Below, one piece after another: positions 47,418 through 54,467 of a stretch of DNA of 54,467 nucleotides. This DNA is from Clostridiales bacterium (GTDB lineage: Bacteria > Bacillota > Clostridia > Oscillospirales > Oscillospiraceae): NCBI GenBank assembly GCA_012719035.1, contig JAAYBD010000025.1:1-54467 (forward strand). The letters run 5' to 3'. Position 1 is the first letter of the stretch; each line of letters opens with the position of its first letter. Under the pieces are notes generated by a model. The model had not been told where the DNA came from. It ran no database searches and saw only the letters and a list, made by a program, of their open reading frames with translations. Position numbers and translations under genes: made by a program.

Positions 47418-47712
47418 AGTTTTTTTCCCTCCGTATAGTTACATTAGAAACGCTCATATCTTTTATAGAAAGAAAGATGTATAGAATATTAAGTAGTAGT
47501 GTTAGTAGTAGAGAAAAAATATGTGGAAAAGTGGGCTGAGCCATTGACAGCGCTGAAAAACCGATGTTGAAAAAAATGTTTAAAAGATGAATGTTTTCAA
47601 CACAGTGATTTTTCTTGTTTTTTGTCCTCGAGTTTTCAACATATTCGTTTTCATCAATCCACATAAAATAGTTGAAAACTACGCATAGAAAAAAGCTTGC
47701 GGCAAAGGATGG
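47418..47712. other. dnaA-dnaN intergenic region, probable origin element with repeated TTTTCAACA motifs
   Basis: AT-rich, 295 bases. It holds one relaxed-consensus DnaA box, TTTTCCACA (minus strand, 47522-47530). The 9-mer TTTTCAACA occurs at 47565-47573 (minus), 47594-47602 (plus) and 47633-47641 (plus), and TTTTCAACT at 47670-47678 (minus). AGTTTTCAAC (47631-47640) and GTTGAAAACT (47671-47680) form a perfect 10-bp dyad around AATCCACA. An 87-codon frame at 47401-47664 is rejected as a gene. In B. subtilis the same gap holds the unwinding part of oriC. Confidence 0.65.
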
Positions 47713-49029
47713 CTATTGACCTTGAGATGTATTTATATTGCTTGTGATATCTCTTATGGTAATGCCTATCGAAGGATCCTTATTTATAAGTTCTTCAACC
47801 TTTCGGATGGAGCTTAGAACAGTGGAATGATTTCTGTCCTCATACTGCTCTCCTATATCCTTTAGGGAAAGATTTGTCAGGCTTCGCATCAGATACATTG
47901 ATATCTGGCGCGCCATTGCGGTGTTTTTTGATCGGCGTTGACCGCGAAGGTCATCCGGCTCTAAAGAAAAATAACGTGCAGTCTCCTCAATGATAATGTC
48001 GGGAGTAGGTACAAACTCACCGACACGTATAACATCCTTTATTGCCCGCTTCGCGGAACTTATGTTCATTTCGTCATTGAGTATGGAGTTATAGGCTGTC
48101 AGGCGCTTTACAACCCCCTCAATCTGACGGATATTGGATTTTATGGTGTCTGCTATGTATTCAACAACGTCGTCGGGCAGAACCATTCCAAGCTGTGCCG
48201 CCTTATTGCGGATTATCGCCATGCGTGTTTCTATGTCGGGCGGCTGTATGTCAGCCATGAGCCCCCCCTCAAAGCGTGTACGAAGTCTGTCCTCAAGCTT
48301 GACCATTTCCATAGGCGGACGGTCTGATGTGATTACAATTTGTTTTCCGGCTTCGTAAAGGTTGTTGAAGGTGTGGAAAAATTCCTCCTGTACACCGATT
48401 TTGCCGGCGATGAATTGGATATCGTCCACAAGAAGCAGGTCGACGTAGCGGTATTTGTTTCTGAACTCTTCCTGTGTGTTGTCCTTTATGGACTGAACCA
48501 TTTGATTTATGAAGTCGTCGCCTTTTACATAGGCTATTTTAGCCGCGGCGTTCTGCTCGTGTATTCTCTGTCCAATAGCCAGCAGCAGGTGGGTTTTTCC
48601 AAGACCCGAGTTGCCGTATATGAAAAGAGGGTTGTAGGCAATACCGGGATTGTCCGCAACGGCTACCGCTGCGGCATGTGCAAATTTATTGGAGTTTCCT
48701 ACTATGAACTTGTCGAAGGTATATCCCGCCACTTCAGGGAGATTATCGTCCTTTTCTGAGGTATTCTCATAATCGTCAAGCTCGTCCTCCGCAAGGACAA
48801 GCAGGTCAAACGGACATGAAAACAAATCTGAGAGTGTGGCGGTGATTGCCCCTGCAAAGCGCTGCGTAATGATGTTCCGCTTGAATTCCGTCGGAGTATA
48901 GATAACAAGGCGGGTATCCGAAATTTCTATAGGTTTGCAGTCGGAAAACCATGTGTTTATAGATGTGCTCGTGAGCTCTGTGGAGAGAAGACTCATTATG
49001 CTGTTCCAGATGTCGTTGACCGAATTCAT
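47713..49029 (-). CDS. dnaA: Chromosomal replication initiator protein DnaA
   Basis: A 438-residue AAA+ initiator. Domain I: VNDIWNSIMSLLSTELTSTSINTWF. Walker A is GNSGLGKTHLL (residues 139-149), Walker B LLLVDDIQFIAGK. The domain IV HTH is RRSKNTAMARQISMYLMRSLTNLSLKDIGEQYEDRNHSTVLSSIRKVEEL. The usual signature is (G)GRDHTTV; here it is EDRNHSTV, with Asn for the DNA-contacting Asp (Asp433 in E. coli) and Ser for Thr435. The codon (AAT) is clear. Walker, sensor and Arg-finger regions look normal, so the protein should be active. It transcribes away from mfd and toward dnaN. Confidence 0.97.
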   Translation of the reverse strand: MNSVNDIWNSIMSLLSTELTSTSINTWFSDCKPIEISDTRLVIYTPTEFKRNIITQRFAGAITATLSDLFSCPFDLLVLAEDELDDYENTSEKDDNLPEVAGYTFDKFIVGNSNKFAHAAAVAVADNPGIAYNPLFIYGNSGLGKTHLLLAIGQRIHEQNAAAKIAYVKGDDFINQMVQSIKDNTQEEFRNKYRYVDLLLVDDIQFIAGKIGVQEEFFHTFNNLYEAGKQIVITSDRPPMEMVKLEDRLRTRFEGGLMADIQPPDIETRMAIIRNKAAQLGMVLPDDVVEYIADTIKSNIRQIEGVVKRLTAYNSILNDEMNISSAKRAIKDVIRVGEFVPTPDIIIEETARYFSLEPDDLRGQRRSKNTAMARQISMYLMRSLTNLSLKDIGEQYEDRNHSTVLSSIRKVEELINKDPSIGITIRDITSNINTSQGQ

Positions 49030-49319
49030 TGATATATAGTCTCCTGTTTTCTGAAAGGATTATTTTGCTTTATAACCTCTTTATTATAGCAAAAATTAAC
49101 CAGCATTACAAGTATTTATTATACATAAATATATATAATGTATATACCACCTTATCCACATTTGCGCTTGATTTCGACGAAGTTATAGCGTACTATAAAA
49201 ACAAATTACCTGAGCTTGCCAAATAATATGGCAAAGCTGATTTTTTTCGTACGGCATAACAGAAAATATCCGTTTGCTGTTTCTGCCCCAGCGAAACAAT
49301 TGAACAGAGAGGACAAAAA
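49030..49319. other. Divergent dnaA-mfd intergenic region with a canonical DnaA box and AT-rich tract
   Basis: One perfect DnaA box TTATCCACA at 49152-49160 (plus strand). To its left a tract of about 70 bases (49080-49150) is almost pure A/T (repeated TATA/ATTA), a possible unwinding element. Promoters for dnaA and mfd must lie here but were not pinned down. The region divides leftward genes from rightward genes. Confidence 0.6.
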
Positions 49320-52300
49320 ATGCTTACCTTAGCACAGGCTGTCTTTAACGACAAAAATTTGAACCTCCTTCCGGATTGTGTGGAAGGGGGCAATTTGCCT
49401 GCTCTTGTTGTCGGCCCGGGAAAAACAAGCAGAGCAAATATAGCCGCAGGACTGCGCCTTAAAACAAAACGTCCGCTTTTTGTAATCTGTGCCGATGAAA
49501 ATGCGGCGCAGAACTTTAAGCGGGATTTGGAGATATTTCTGAAAGAACCCTGCGGAATGCTTTTTTCAAGAGATATGAACTTTTACGGAGCCGAGGGAGT
49601 TTCGCGTGAAAATGAACAGAAGCGTATCAAAACCCTGTATGCGCTCGCATCAGACAAAGCCCCCGTTGTTGTCTGCACTGTTGCGGGTCTGCTCCAGAGA
49701 ACGATGCCGCGGGAAGCGCTGCTTAATTCCGCTGTAACAATTGAGGACGGAAAAACAATTCCGCCCGAAGATGTTGAAAAATCCCTAATTTTATGCGGAT
49801 ATAACCGAAGTGTGCAGGTCGAAGGTCCGGGTCAATATTCACGCCGCGGCGGAATTTTAGACTTTTTCTCTCCCGCCTACGACAGCCCAGTTCGCTGCGA
49901 GTTCTGGGGCGATGATGTCGATTCAATGGGTTTCTTTGACACTGACAGTCAGAGGAGAACGGAACGGCTTGAAAGCTGCGAAATTCTCCCTTCAAGAGAA
50001 ATACTCGCGTCTTTGGGTGAAAGCGAGATTTTATTGGATAAGCTGCATGAAATCATAAAACAAGTCAGCAGACGCGGCAACTTAAAGCTTGCTGAAACCA
50101 TGAGGGAAGATGCGGAGAAGTTCTCAGAAACGGGAAGCATCTCCGCATCCGACAGGTATGCGGCACTTATTTATCCGCAGTTTGTTACGGCTCTTGACTA
50201 TATCCCCTCCGATGCTCTTGTTTTTCTTGATAAGCCGGGGAAAGTAACCGAAACGGCGACTGCATTTTTCAAACAGCATGTGGAGGATATCAATATTCTG
50301 ATGGAGAGCGGCATCATCTATGGGAAAACCGCTCAGTATTTTCTGCCATGGGAGATGGCAAGCGAAAAACTCAAGGATTTTGCTTTGATAATGTCGGATA
50401 ACTTTATGTCCGGACGATACATTATCGAACCGAAAAGCATCATCTCTGCAGCAGTCAAGCAGCTTCCCTCCTATGGCGGAAGCTCGGAAACGGCGATTGA
50501 GGATGTAAAGCACTACACAAGCCAGAAATTCAGTGTTATAGTTCTTGCCGCCGATAAGCGGAGAGCGGAGCTTCTCTGCGATTTTTTTGTCGGAAAGGGA
50601 GTTAAAACTGCTCTCGATACCGAACTCAAAAGGCTGCCGCCGGAGGGAAGCTGTGTAATCTCCGTCGGCTCTCTGACGTCAGGATATGAATATCCGGATG
50701 CAAAATTTGCGGTTTTGACCGACAATCAGATTGTTCAAGGCGGTTTGCGCAAGACAAAAAAGAAAAAGGCAATGAAGGACAGACAAGGAATTCAAAGCTA
50801 TGCCGATCTGTCCGTCGGGGATCTTGTTGTTCATGAGTATCACGGCATAGGACGTTTTGCGGGAATTTTTAAAATGCCTGTGGACGGCATTGAAAAGGAC
50901 TATATAAAAATTTGTTATGCGGGAACAGACAGTCTTTATGTTCCCGCAACACAGCTCGATTTGGTTTCAAAATACATAGGCGGCGGTGAAGAACGTCCCG
51001 TTAAGCTCTCAAAAATGGGCGGAACCGAATGGGCAAAGACAAAGGCGCGGGCAAAAGCTGCGACAAAGGAACTTGCTAAGGAGCTTATTCGCCTTTACGC
51101 CGAAAGGCAGAAGCTGAAAGGTCATGCATTTGCTCCCGATTCTCCTTGGCAGATAGAATTTGAACAAAATTTTGGATATCAGGAGACAGACGACCAGTTA
51201 AGATGCATTGCAGATATCAAATCCGACATGGAGAGGGACCTGCCCATGGACAGACTTCTATGCGGCGACGTGGGCTACGGCAAGACAGAGGTTGCTCTCC
51301 GCGCTGTGATGAAGTGCATTCTGGACGGCAAGCAGGCGGCGTTTCTTGTACCTACTACAGTGCTTGCACAGCAGCATTATCAGACCGCCCTGCAAAGATT
51401 TTACGGATTTCCGGTAAATATCCATCTTCTGAACCGTTACCGCACTCCCGCACAGGTAAAACAGACTCTCGCCGATATGAAAAGCGGAAAAGCCGATCTT
51501 GTCATCGGTACGCACAGGCTTCTTCAAAAAGATATAGTTTTCAAGGATTTGGGTCTTCTTGTCGTAGACGAGGAACAGCGCTTCGGCGTGTCACACAAGG
51601 AACGTTTGAAGGAAATGAGCCGTCAGGTAGATTGTCTCACTCTTTCGGCAACACCTATTCCGCGTACACTTAACATGGCTTTTTCGGGGCTTCGCGACAT
51701 GTCAACGATAGAAGAACCGCCGCAGGACAGGCAGCCGGTACAGACATATGTCATGGAGCATGACTGGGGGGTAGTGTGCGATGCCATAAAACGCGAGATA
51801 CTGCGCGGCGGCCAGGTTTATTATATTCATAACAGGATTGAAAGCATCGAACGAACCGCTTCGCGCCTGAAAAGGATGCTGGAGGACGCTACGGTGTCTG
51901 TCGCGCATGGACAAATGGACGAGGAAACACTCTCGAGTGTTATGGAGAGCATGGTTGCAGGGGACATACAGGTGCTTGTCTGCACGACGATCATAGAGAC
52001 CGGTATAGACATTCCAAATGTCAATACGCTTATTATAGAAGATGCGGACAGACTGGGTCTTGCACAGCTCCATCAGCTTCGCGGCAGAGTGGGACGCTCA
52101 TCAAGGCGTGCAAGCGCGTATCTCACTTTCCGCAAGGATAAAGTTTTGACTGAGATTGCGGACAAACGTCTTTCGGCAATTCGGGAATTTGCAGAGTTCA
52201 ACAGCGGCTTTAAAATCGCCATGCGCGACCTTGAGATTCGCGGAGCCGGGAATCTCTTAGGAGCAGAACAGAGCGGACACCTTATCGATGTAGGATATGA

Positions 52301-52823
52301 TATGTACTTAAAGCTTCTTGAGGAGGCAGTTTTAGAGGAAAAAGGAGAAAAGCCGAGGGTCCACACAGAATGCAGCGCAGATCTTGCCGTTTCCGCCAAC
52401 ATTCCGGACAGCTATGTTGAAAGTTCCGAACAGAGAATGGATCTGTACAGGCGCATAGCACTTATAAGGACAGAAGAGGAAGCGGACGACCTTATGGATG
52501 AGCTTATAGACCGCTTCGGCGATCCTCCGTCAAATGTCAACGCACTTATAAGCGTTGCACTCCTGAGGGGAGAGGCAGAGGAGGCAGGAATAAGCGAAAT
52601 ATCACAGAAGTCGGGCGTTCTGCGGTTTACGCTGGCAGAATTCAATATGGAAAAAGTGTCTGCATTGTATGAACAGCCTGAATATAAGGGCAGGGTTAAG
52701 GTAGAGGCAGGCGCCAAACCATGTATCAGCCTTCGCCTCCGATCAGGAAAGCGCATAATTGAAACTGCAAGAAAGTTTGTTGCAGACTACAAGGCGGCAG
52801 GGAACGATACCTCCGCAGAATAA
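49320..52823 (+). CDS. mfd: Transcription-repair coupling factor
   Basis: An 1167-residue protein, full family length. It removes stalled RNA polymerase at DNA lesions and recruits UvrA. An N-terminal UvrB-like region spans residues 1-300 (EGPGQYSRRGGILDFFSPAYDSPVRCEFWGDDVDSMGFFD). The RNA-polymerase-interacting (CarD-like) domain begins at about 498 (VGDLVVHEYHGIGRFAGIFKM). The helicase core has Walker A GDVGYGKTEVALRA (about 648), DEEQ at about 750 and LRGRVGRSSRRASAYL. The C-terminal TRCF domain follows. GAGAGGAC lies before the ATG. It directly neighbours dnaA head to head, an unusual position, since rpmH-rnpA normally stand there. Confidence 0.97.
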   Translation: MLTLAQAVFNDKNLNLLPDCVEGGNLPALVVGPGKTSRANIAAGLRLKTKRPLFVICADENAAQNFKRDLEIFLKEPCGMLFSRDMNFYGAEGVSRENEQKRIKTLYALASDKAPVVVCTVAGLLQRTMPREALLNSAVTIEDGKTIPPEDVEKSLILCGYNRSVQVEGPGQYSRRGGILDFFSPAYDSPVRCEFWGDDVDSMGFFDTDSQRRTERLESCEILPSREILASLGESEILLDKLHEIIKQVSRRGNLKLAETMREDAEKFSETGSISASDRYAALIYPQFVTALDYIPSDALVFLDKPGKVTETATAFFKQHVEDINILMESGIIYGKTAQYFLPWEMASEKLKDFALIMSDNFMSGRYIIEPKSIISAAVKQLPSYGGSSETAIEDVKHYTSQKFSVIVLAADKRRAELLCDFFVGKGVKTALDTELKRLPPEGSCVISVGSLTSGYEYPDAKFAVLTDNQIVQGGLRKTKKKKAMKDRQGIQSYADLSVGDLVVHEYHGIGRFAGIFKMPVDGIEKDYIKICYAGTDSLYVPATQLDLVSKYIGGGEERPVKLSKMGGTEWAKTKARAKAATKELAKELIRLYAERQKLKGHAFAPDSPWQIEFEQNFGYQETDDQLRCIADIKSDMERDLPMDRLLCGDVGYGKTEVALRAVMKCILDGKQAAFLVPTTVLAQQHYQTALQRFYGFPVNIHLLNRYRTPAQVKQTLADMKSGKADLVIGTHRLLQKDIVFKDLGLLVVDEEQRFGVSHKERLKEMSRQVDCLTLSATPIPRTLNMAFSGLRDMSTIEEPPQDRQPVQTYVMEHDWGVVCDAIKREILRGGQVYYIHNRIESIERTASRLKRMLEDATVSVAHGQMDEETLSSVMESMVAGDIQVLVCTTIIETGIDIPNVNTLIIEDADRLGLAQLHQLRGRVGRSSRRASAYLTFRKDKVLTEIADKRLSAIREFAEFNSGFKIAMRDLEIRGAGNLLGAEQSGHLIDVGYDMYLKLLEEAVLEEKGEKPRVHTECSADLAVSANIPDSYVESSEQRMDLYRRIALIRTEEEADDLMDELIDRFGDPPSNVNALISVALLRGEAEEAGISEISQKSGVLRFTLAEFNMEKVSALYEQPEYKGRVKVEAGAKPCISLRLRSGKRIIETARKFVADYKAAGNDTSAE

Positions 52824-52993
52824 TGTTTACAAATTACGACTTGTTACGCTATTGCTACTGTGGTATCATGAACAAGTTATTTGCAGCCGAAAAACCGCTT
52901 CATCCCCTGCAGATGCCCCCGCGGACAAGAAAATAACGGCTTCTGCACGGATTTTATAATTTGTATCTATACATTATAATTAAGGAGAACACA

Positions 52994-54181
52994 ATGAAAA
53001 CTAAATTTATCCCGCTTATCCTTACGGCTTCGGTCTGTTTTGGGCTGTTAACAGGATGCCAGAGCAGCGAGCTTAGCTCTTATACGGAGGACAAGGCAAA
53101 AGAAAGCTCTGTTCCCGCGACATCCGACAACACACAAACGGTAAAAGATTATACTCCAGCTTATGAATCATATGATCCCGATGAGGTTATGCTTACGGTC
53201 AACGGAATCGAGGTCACATGGGGCGAACTTTTCTATTGGTATGTTTATGATGTCAGCACTGTGGAAAACTATTTCGGTGAAATAACCGACTGGGATGCTC
53301 AGTGCGGCTTTGACCCCAACAAGACCAACCGGGATTATGTTATAGGGAATGCGCTTGATACCGTGAAGCACTATTGTGCCGTAGAAAGCAAGGCGAGGGA
53401 TATGGGCGTTGCACTTACGGACGAAGATAAAGAAACACTTAAAACCAATTGGGACAACAATGTTCAAAGCTATGGAAACGGTGATGAAGCGGCTTTTATT
53501 GAATATCTGAAAAAAGCATACCTTTCAAAAGAAATGTATGACCATATCAACGAGGTCAGTCTTCTCTATGATCGAATGCTTGATAATATGTTCGGAGCAA
53601 ACGGGGAGAAGATAAGCGAAAAGGATGTTCTTGAAAAAGGCTCCGAAATGGGATATGTCCGCGTAAAGCATATTCTTATTTCATCAATGGATGAAAACAA
53701 TGAAAAACTTTCCGATGACAAACTTACCGAAAAGAAAGCCTCTGCGGAAAACCTTTTGAAAGAACTTAAAGGAATAAGCGACAAAGCAGCGCTTGAAAAG
53801 CGTCTTGATGAAATGATTTCGGAATACGGGAATGACCCGGGCACAGAATTTTTCAAAGACGGCTACACCTTTATACCCGGCAGCGGTACAATGAACGCAG
53901 ACTTTGAGAATGCTGTTACAAAACTCGGCGATTATGAACTTTCGGAAATTGTCGAGACAAATTTCGGATACCATATAATTCTGCGCCTGCCGCTCAGCAG
54001 CTCTGCTGTGATTGACAGCAACAATAAAACGCTTTCGTATTATGCGGCACAGGACATGTTCAGCGCTGAAACCGAAGATTGGGCGGACGAGAGTTCGGTC
54101 AAGTTCGCGAAGGCTTATGAAAAAATGGACATCGAGGCTGTCTTTAACAGGGCCAAGACAGAGCCCGCCGAAAACAAATAA
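52994..54181 (+). CDS. Secreted peptidyl-prolyl isomerase lipoprotein (parvulin, PrsA/SurA-like)
   Basis: A 395-residue lipoprotein. The signal peptide ends at the lipobox LLTGC. A helical SurA-N-like segment follows (VMLTVNGIEVTWGELFYWYVYDVSTVENYFG...). The parvulin domain is at about 225-345: VRVKHILISSMDENNEKL..., EYGNDPGTEFFKDGYTFIPGSGTMNADFENAVTKLGDYELSEIVETNFGYHIILRL. It folds secreted proteins at the outer face of the membrane. AAGGAGA lies five bases before ATG 52994; an in-frame start at 52961 lacks a site. A GC-rich hairpin follows the stop. An SLH-rich surface suggests many client proteins. Confidence 0.9.
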   Translation: MKTKFIPLILTASVCFGLLTGCQSSELSSYTEDKAKESSVPATSDNTQTVKDYTPAYESYDPDEVMLTVNGIEVTWGELFYWYVYDVSTVENYFGEITDWDAQCGFDPNKTNRDYVIGNALDTVKHYCAVESKARDMGVALTDEDKETLKTNWDNNVQSYGNGDEAAFIEYLKKAYLSKEMYDHINEVSLLYDRMLDNMFGANGEKISEKDVLEKGSEMGYVRVKHILISSMDENNEKLSDDKLTEKKASAENLLKELKGISDKAALEKRLDEMISEYGNDPGTEFFKDGYTFIPGSGTMNADFENAVTKLGDYELSEIVETNFGYHIILRLPLSSSAVIDSNNKTLSYYAAQDMFSAETEDWADESSVKFAKAYEKMDIEAVFNRAKTEPAENK

Positions 54182-54202
54182 GCAAACTAATTTATATTGT
54201 AT

Positions 54203-54228
54203 AAGGGCACGCCGATTGGCGTGCCCTT
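54203..54228 (+). terminator. GC-rich hairpin after the foldase gene
   Basis: AAGGGCACGCC-GATT-GGCGTGCCCTT is a perfect 11-bp stem, 21 bases after the stop. The tract after it is CCCTATACC, so T-richness is poor and termination may be weak. The GCC-GATT-GGC tip matches the hairpin at 25823-25854. Confidence 0.65.
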
Positions 54229-54349
54229 CCCTATACCTATATTATATCAATATACGGGAGTGACCTGCGGTCTTATATACAATATTTAGAAGAGAAAAAG
54301 CTCGTGTAAAATAAAGTGCAAAAAGGGAAAAAAAGAGCGTAAAAACAGC

Positions 54350-54378
54350 TTGACAAGGAGGGAAGTAGGTGTTATTAT
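54350..54378 (+). promoter_or_regulatory. Strong promoter P1, rRNA-operon type
   Basis: TTGACA (54350-54355), 17-base spacer ending GGTGT, TATTAT (54373-54378). The -35 is perfect and the -10 differs by one base. A hairpin (GCTCTC/GAGAGC) lies just downstream of the expected start. Confidence 0.85.
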
Positions 54379-54436
54379 AAACAAGCTCTCGCCGCGGAGA
54401 GCGAAAAGAAAAAGAGACGCAAGTCGAAAAAAGTTC

Positions 54437-54465
54437 TTGACAAAGTAATAACGGCGTGTTATTAT
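54437..54465 (+). promoter_or_regulatory. Strong promoter P2, rRNA-operon type
   Basis: TTGACA (54437-54442), 17-base spacer ending CGTGT, TATTAT (54460-54465), 87 bases after P1 with the same spacing and the same GTGTTATTATAA end. Tandem near-identical strong promoters are typical of rRNA operons. The window ends two bases later. Confidence 0.85.
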
Positions 54466-54467
54466 AA

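Noticed and set aside
47401-47664. An 87-codon frame on the minus strand in the dnaA-dnaN gap
   Set aside because: It has no ribosome site, overlaps the dnaN start, and its sequence is the AT-rich origin region with repeated boxes.
49029-49226. A 65-codon frame on the plus strand upstream of mfd
   Set aside because: It covers the AT-rich dnaA-mfd gap and the DnaA box, has no ribosome site, and has a composition typical of translated A/T sequence.

Overview
The window reads as about 54 kb of chromosome from an anaerobic, Gram-positive member of the Clostridia, most like an Oscillospiraceae/Ruminococcaceae-type gut bacterium. The reasons are the Firmicutes origin gene order (dnaA-dnaN-yaaA-recF-remB-gyrB-gyrA), strong AGGAGG-type ribosome sites, many SLH-domain surface proteins, a bile-salt-hydrolase-type enzyme, and a large flavin/iron-sulfur oxidoreductase next to hypA. 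The species cannot be named from the sequence alone.

Layout. 1-1.7 kb (minus): a glycerol-3-phosphate-dehydrogenase-like operon behind a leader terminator, cut by the window edge. 1.9-9.5 kb (plus): an HTH/LuxR-like regulator, then a 1981-residue mosaic SLH protein behind a structured leader. 9.7-13.1 kb: an ECF sigma/anti-sigma pair and a decayed ABC transporter. 13.3-14.4 kb: a choloylglycine-hydrolase-family enzyme with a hairpin at its ribosome site. 14.4-17.1 kb (minus): a compact DNA-repair operon of an S24/XRE repressor, a radical SAM protein and a TIGR03915-type protein, with an operator inside the promoter spacer. 17.4-24.3 kb (minus): four secreted SLH proteins, two of them with enzyme domains, plus a relic of a fifth. 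24.4-32.1 kb: a gene-poor, decayed stretch with a second sigma/anti-sigma pair, mobile-element relics, a broken BchI-like ATPase fused to the tail of a serine recombinase that ends inside an initiator tRNA gene, and headless reading frames. 32.3-37.9 kb: FAD/Fe-S oxidoreductase, hypA, two GntR-type regulators and small surface or membrane proteins. 38-39.9 kb: asnS and rnhA. 40-49 kb (minus): the gyrA-to-dnaA block. 49.3-54.2 kb (plus): mfd and a foldase lipoprotein. The last 120 bases hold two near-identical strong promoters of the rRNA type, so an rRNA operon probably starts just beyond the window.

Genes diverge from the dnaA-mfd intergenic region, which fits a replication origin near 47.4-49.3 kb. 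The most unusual signal there is a set of TTTTCAAC(A/T) 9-mers between dnaA and dnaN together with a DnaA recognition helix that reads RNHST where the usual signature is RDHTT. This suggests altered DnaA-box specificity. The DNA-repair operon is the best candidate for a little-described regulated system. All functional calls rest on reading the translated sequence and remembered family features; no database search was run.
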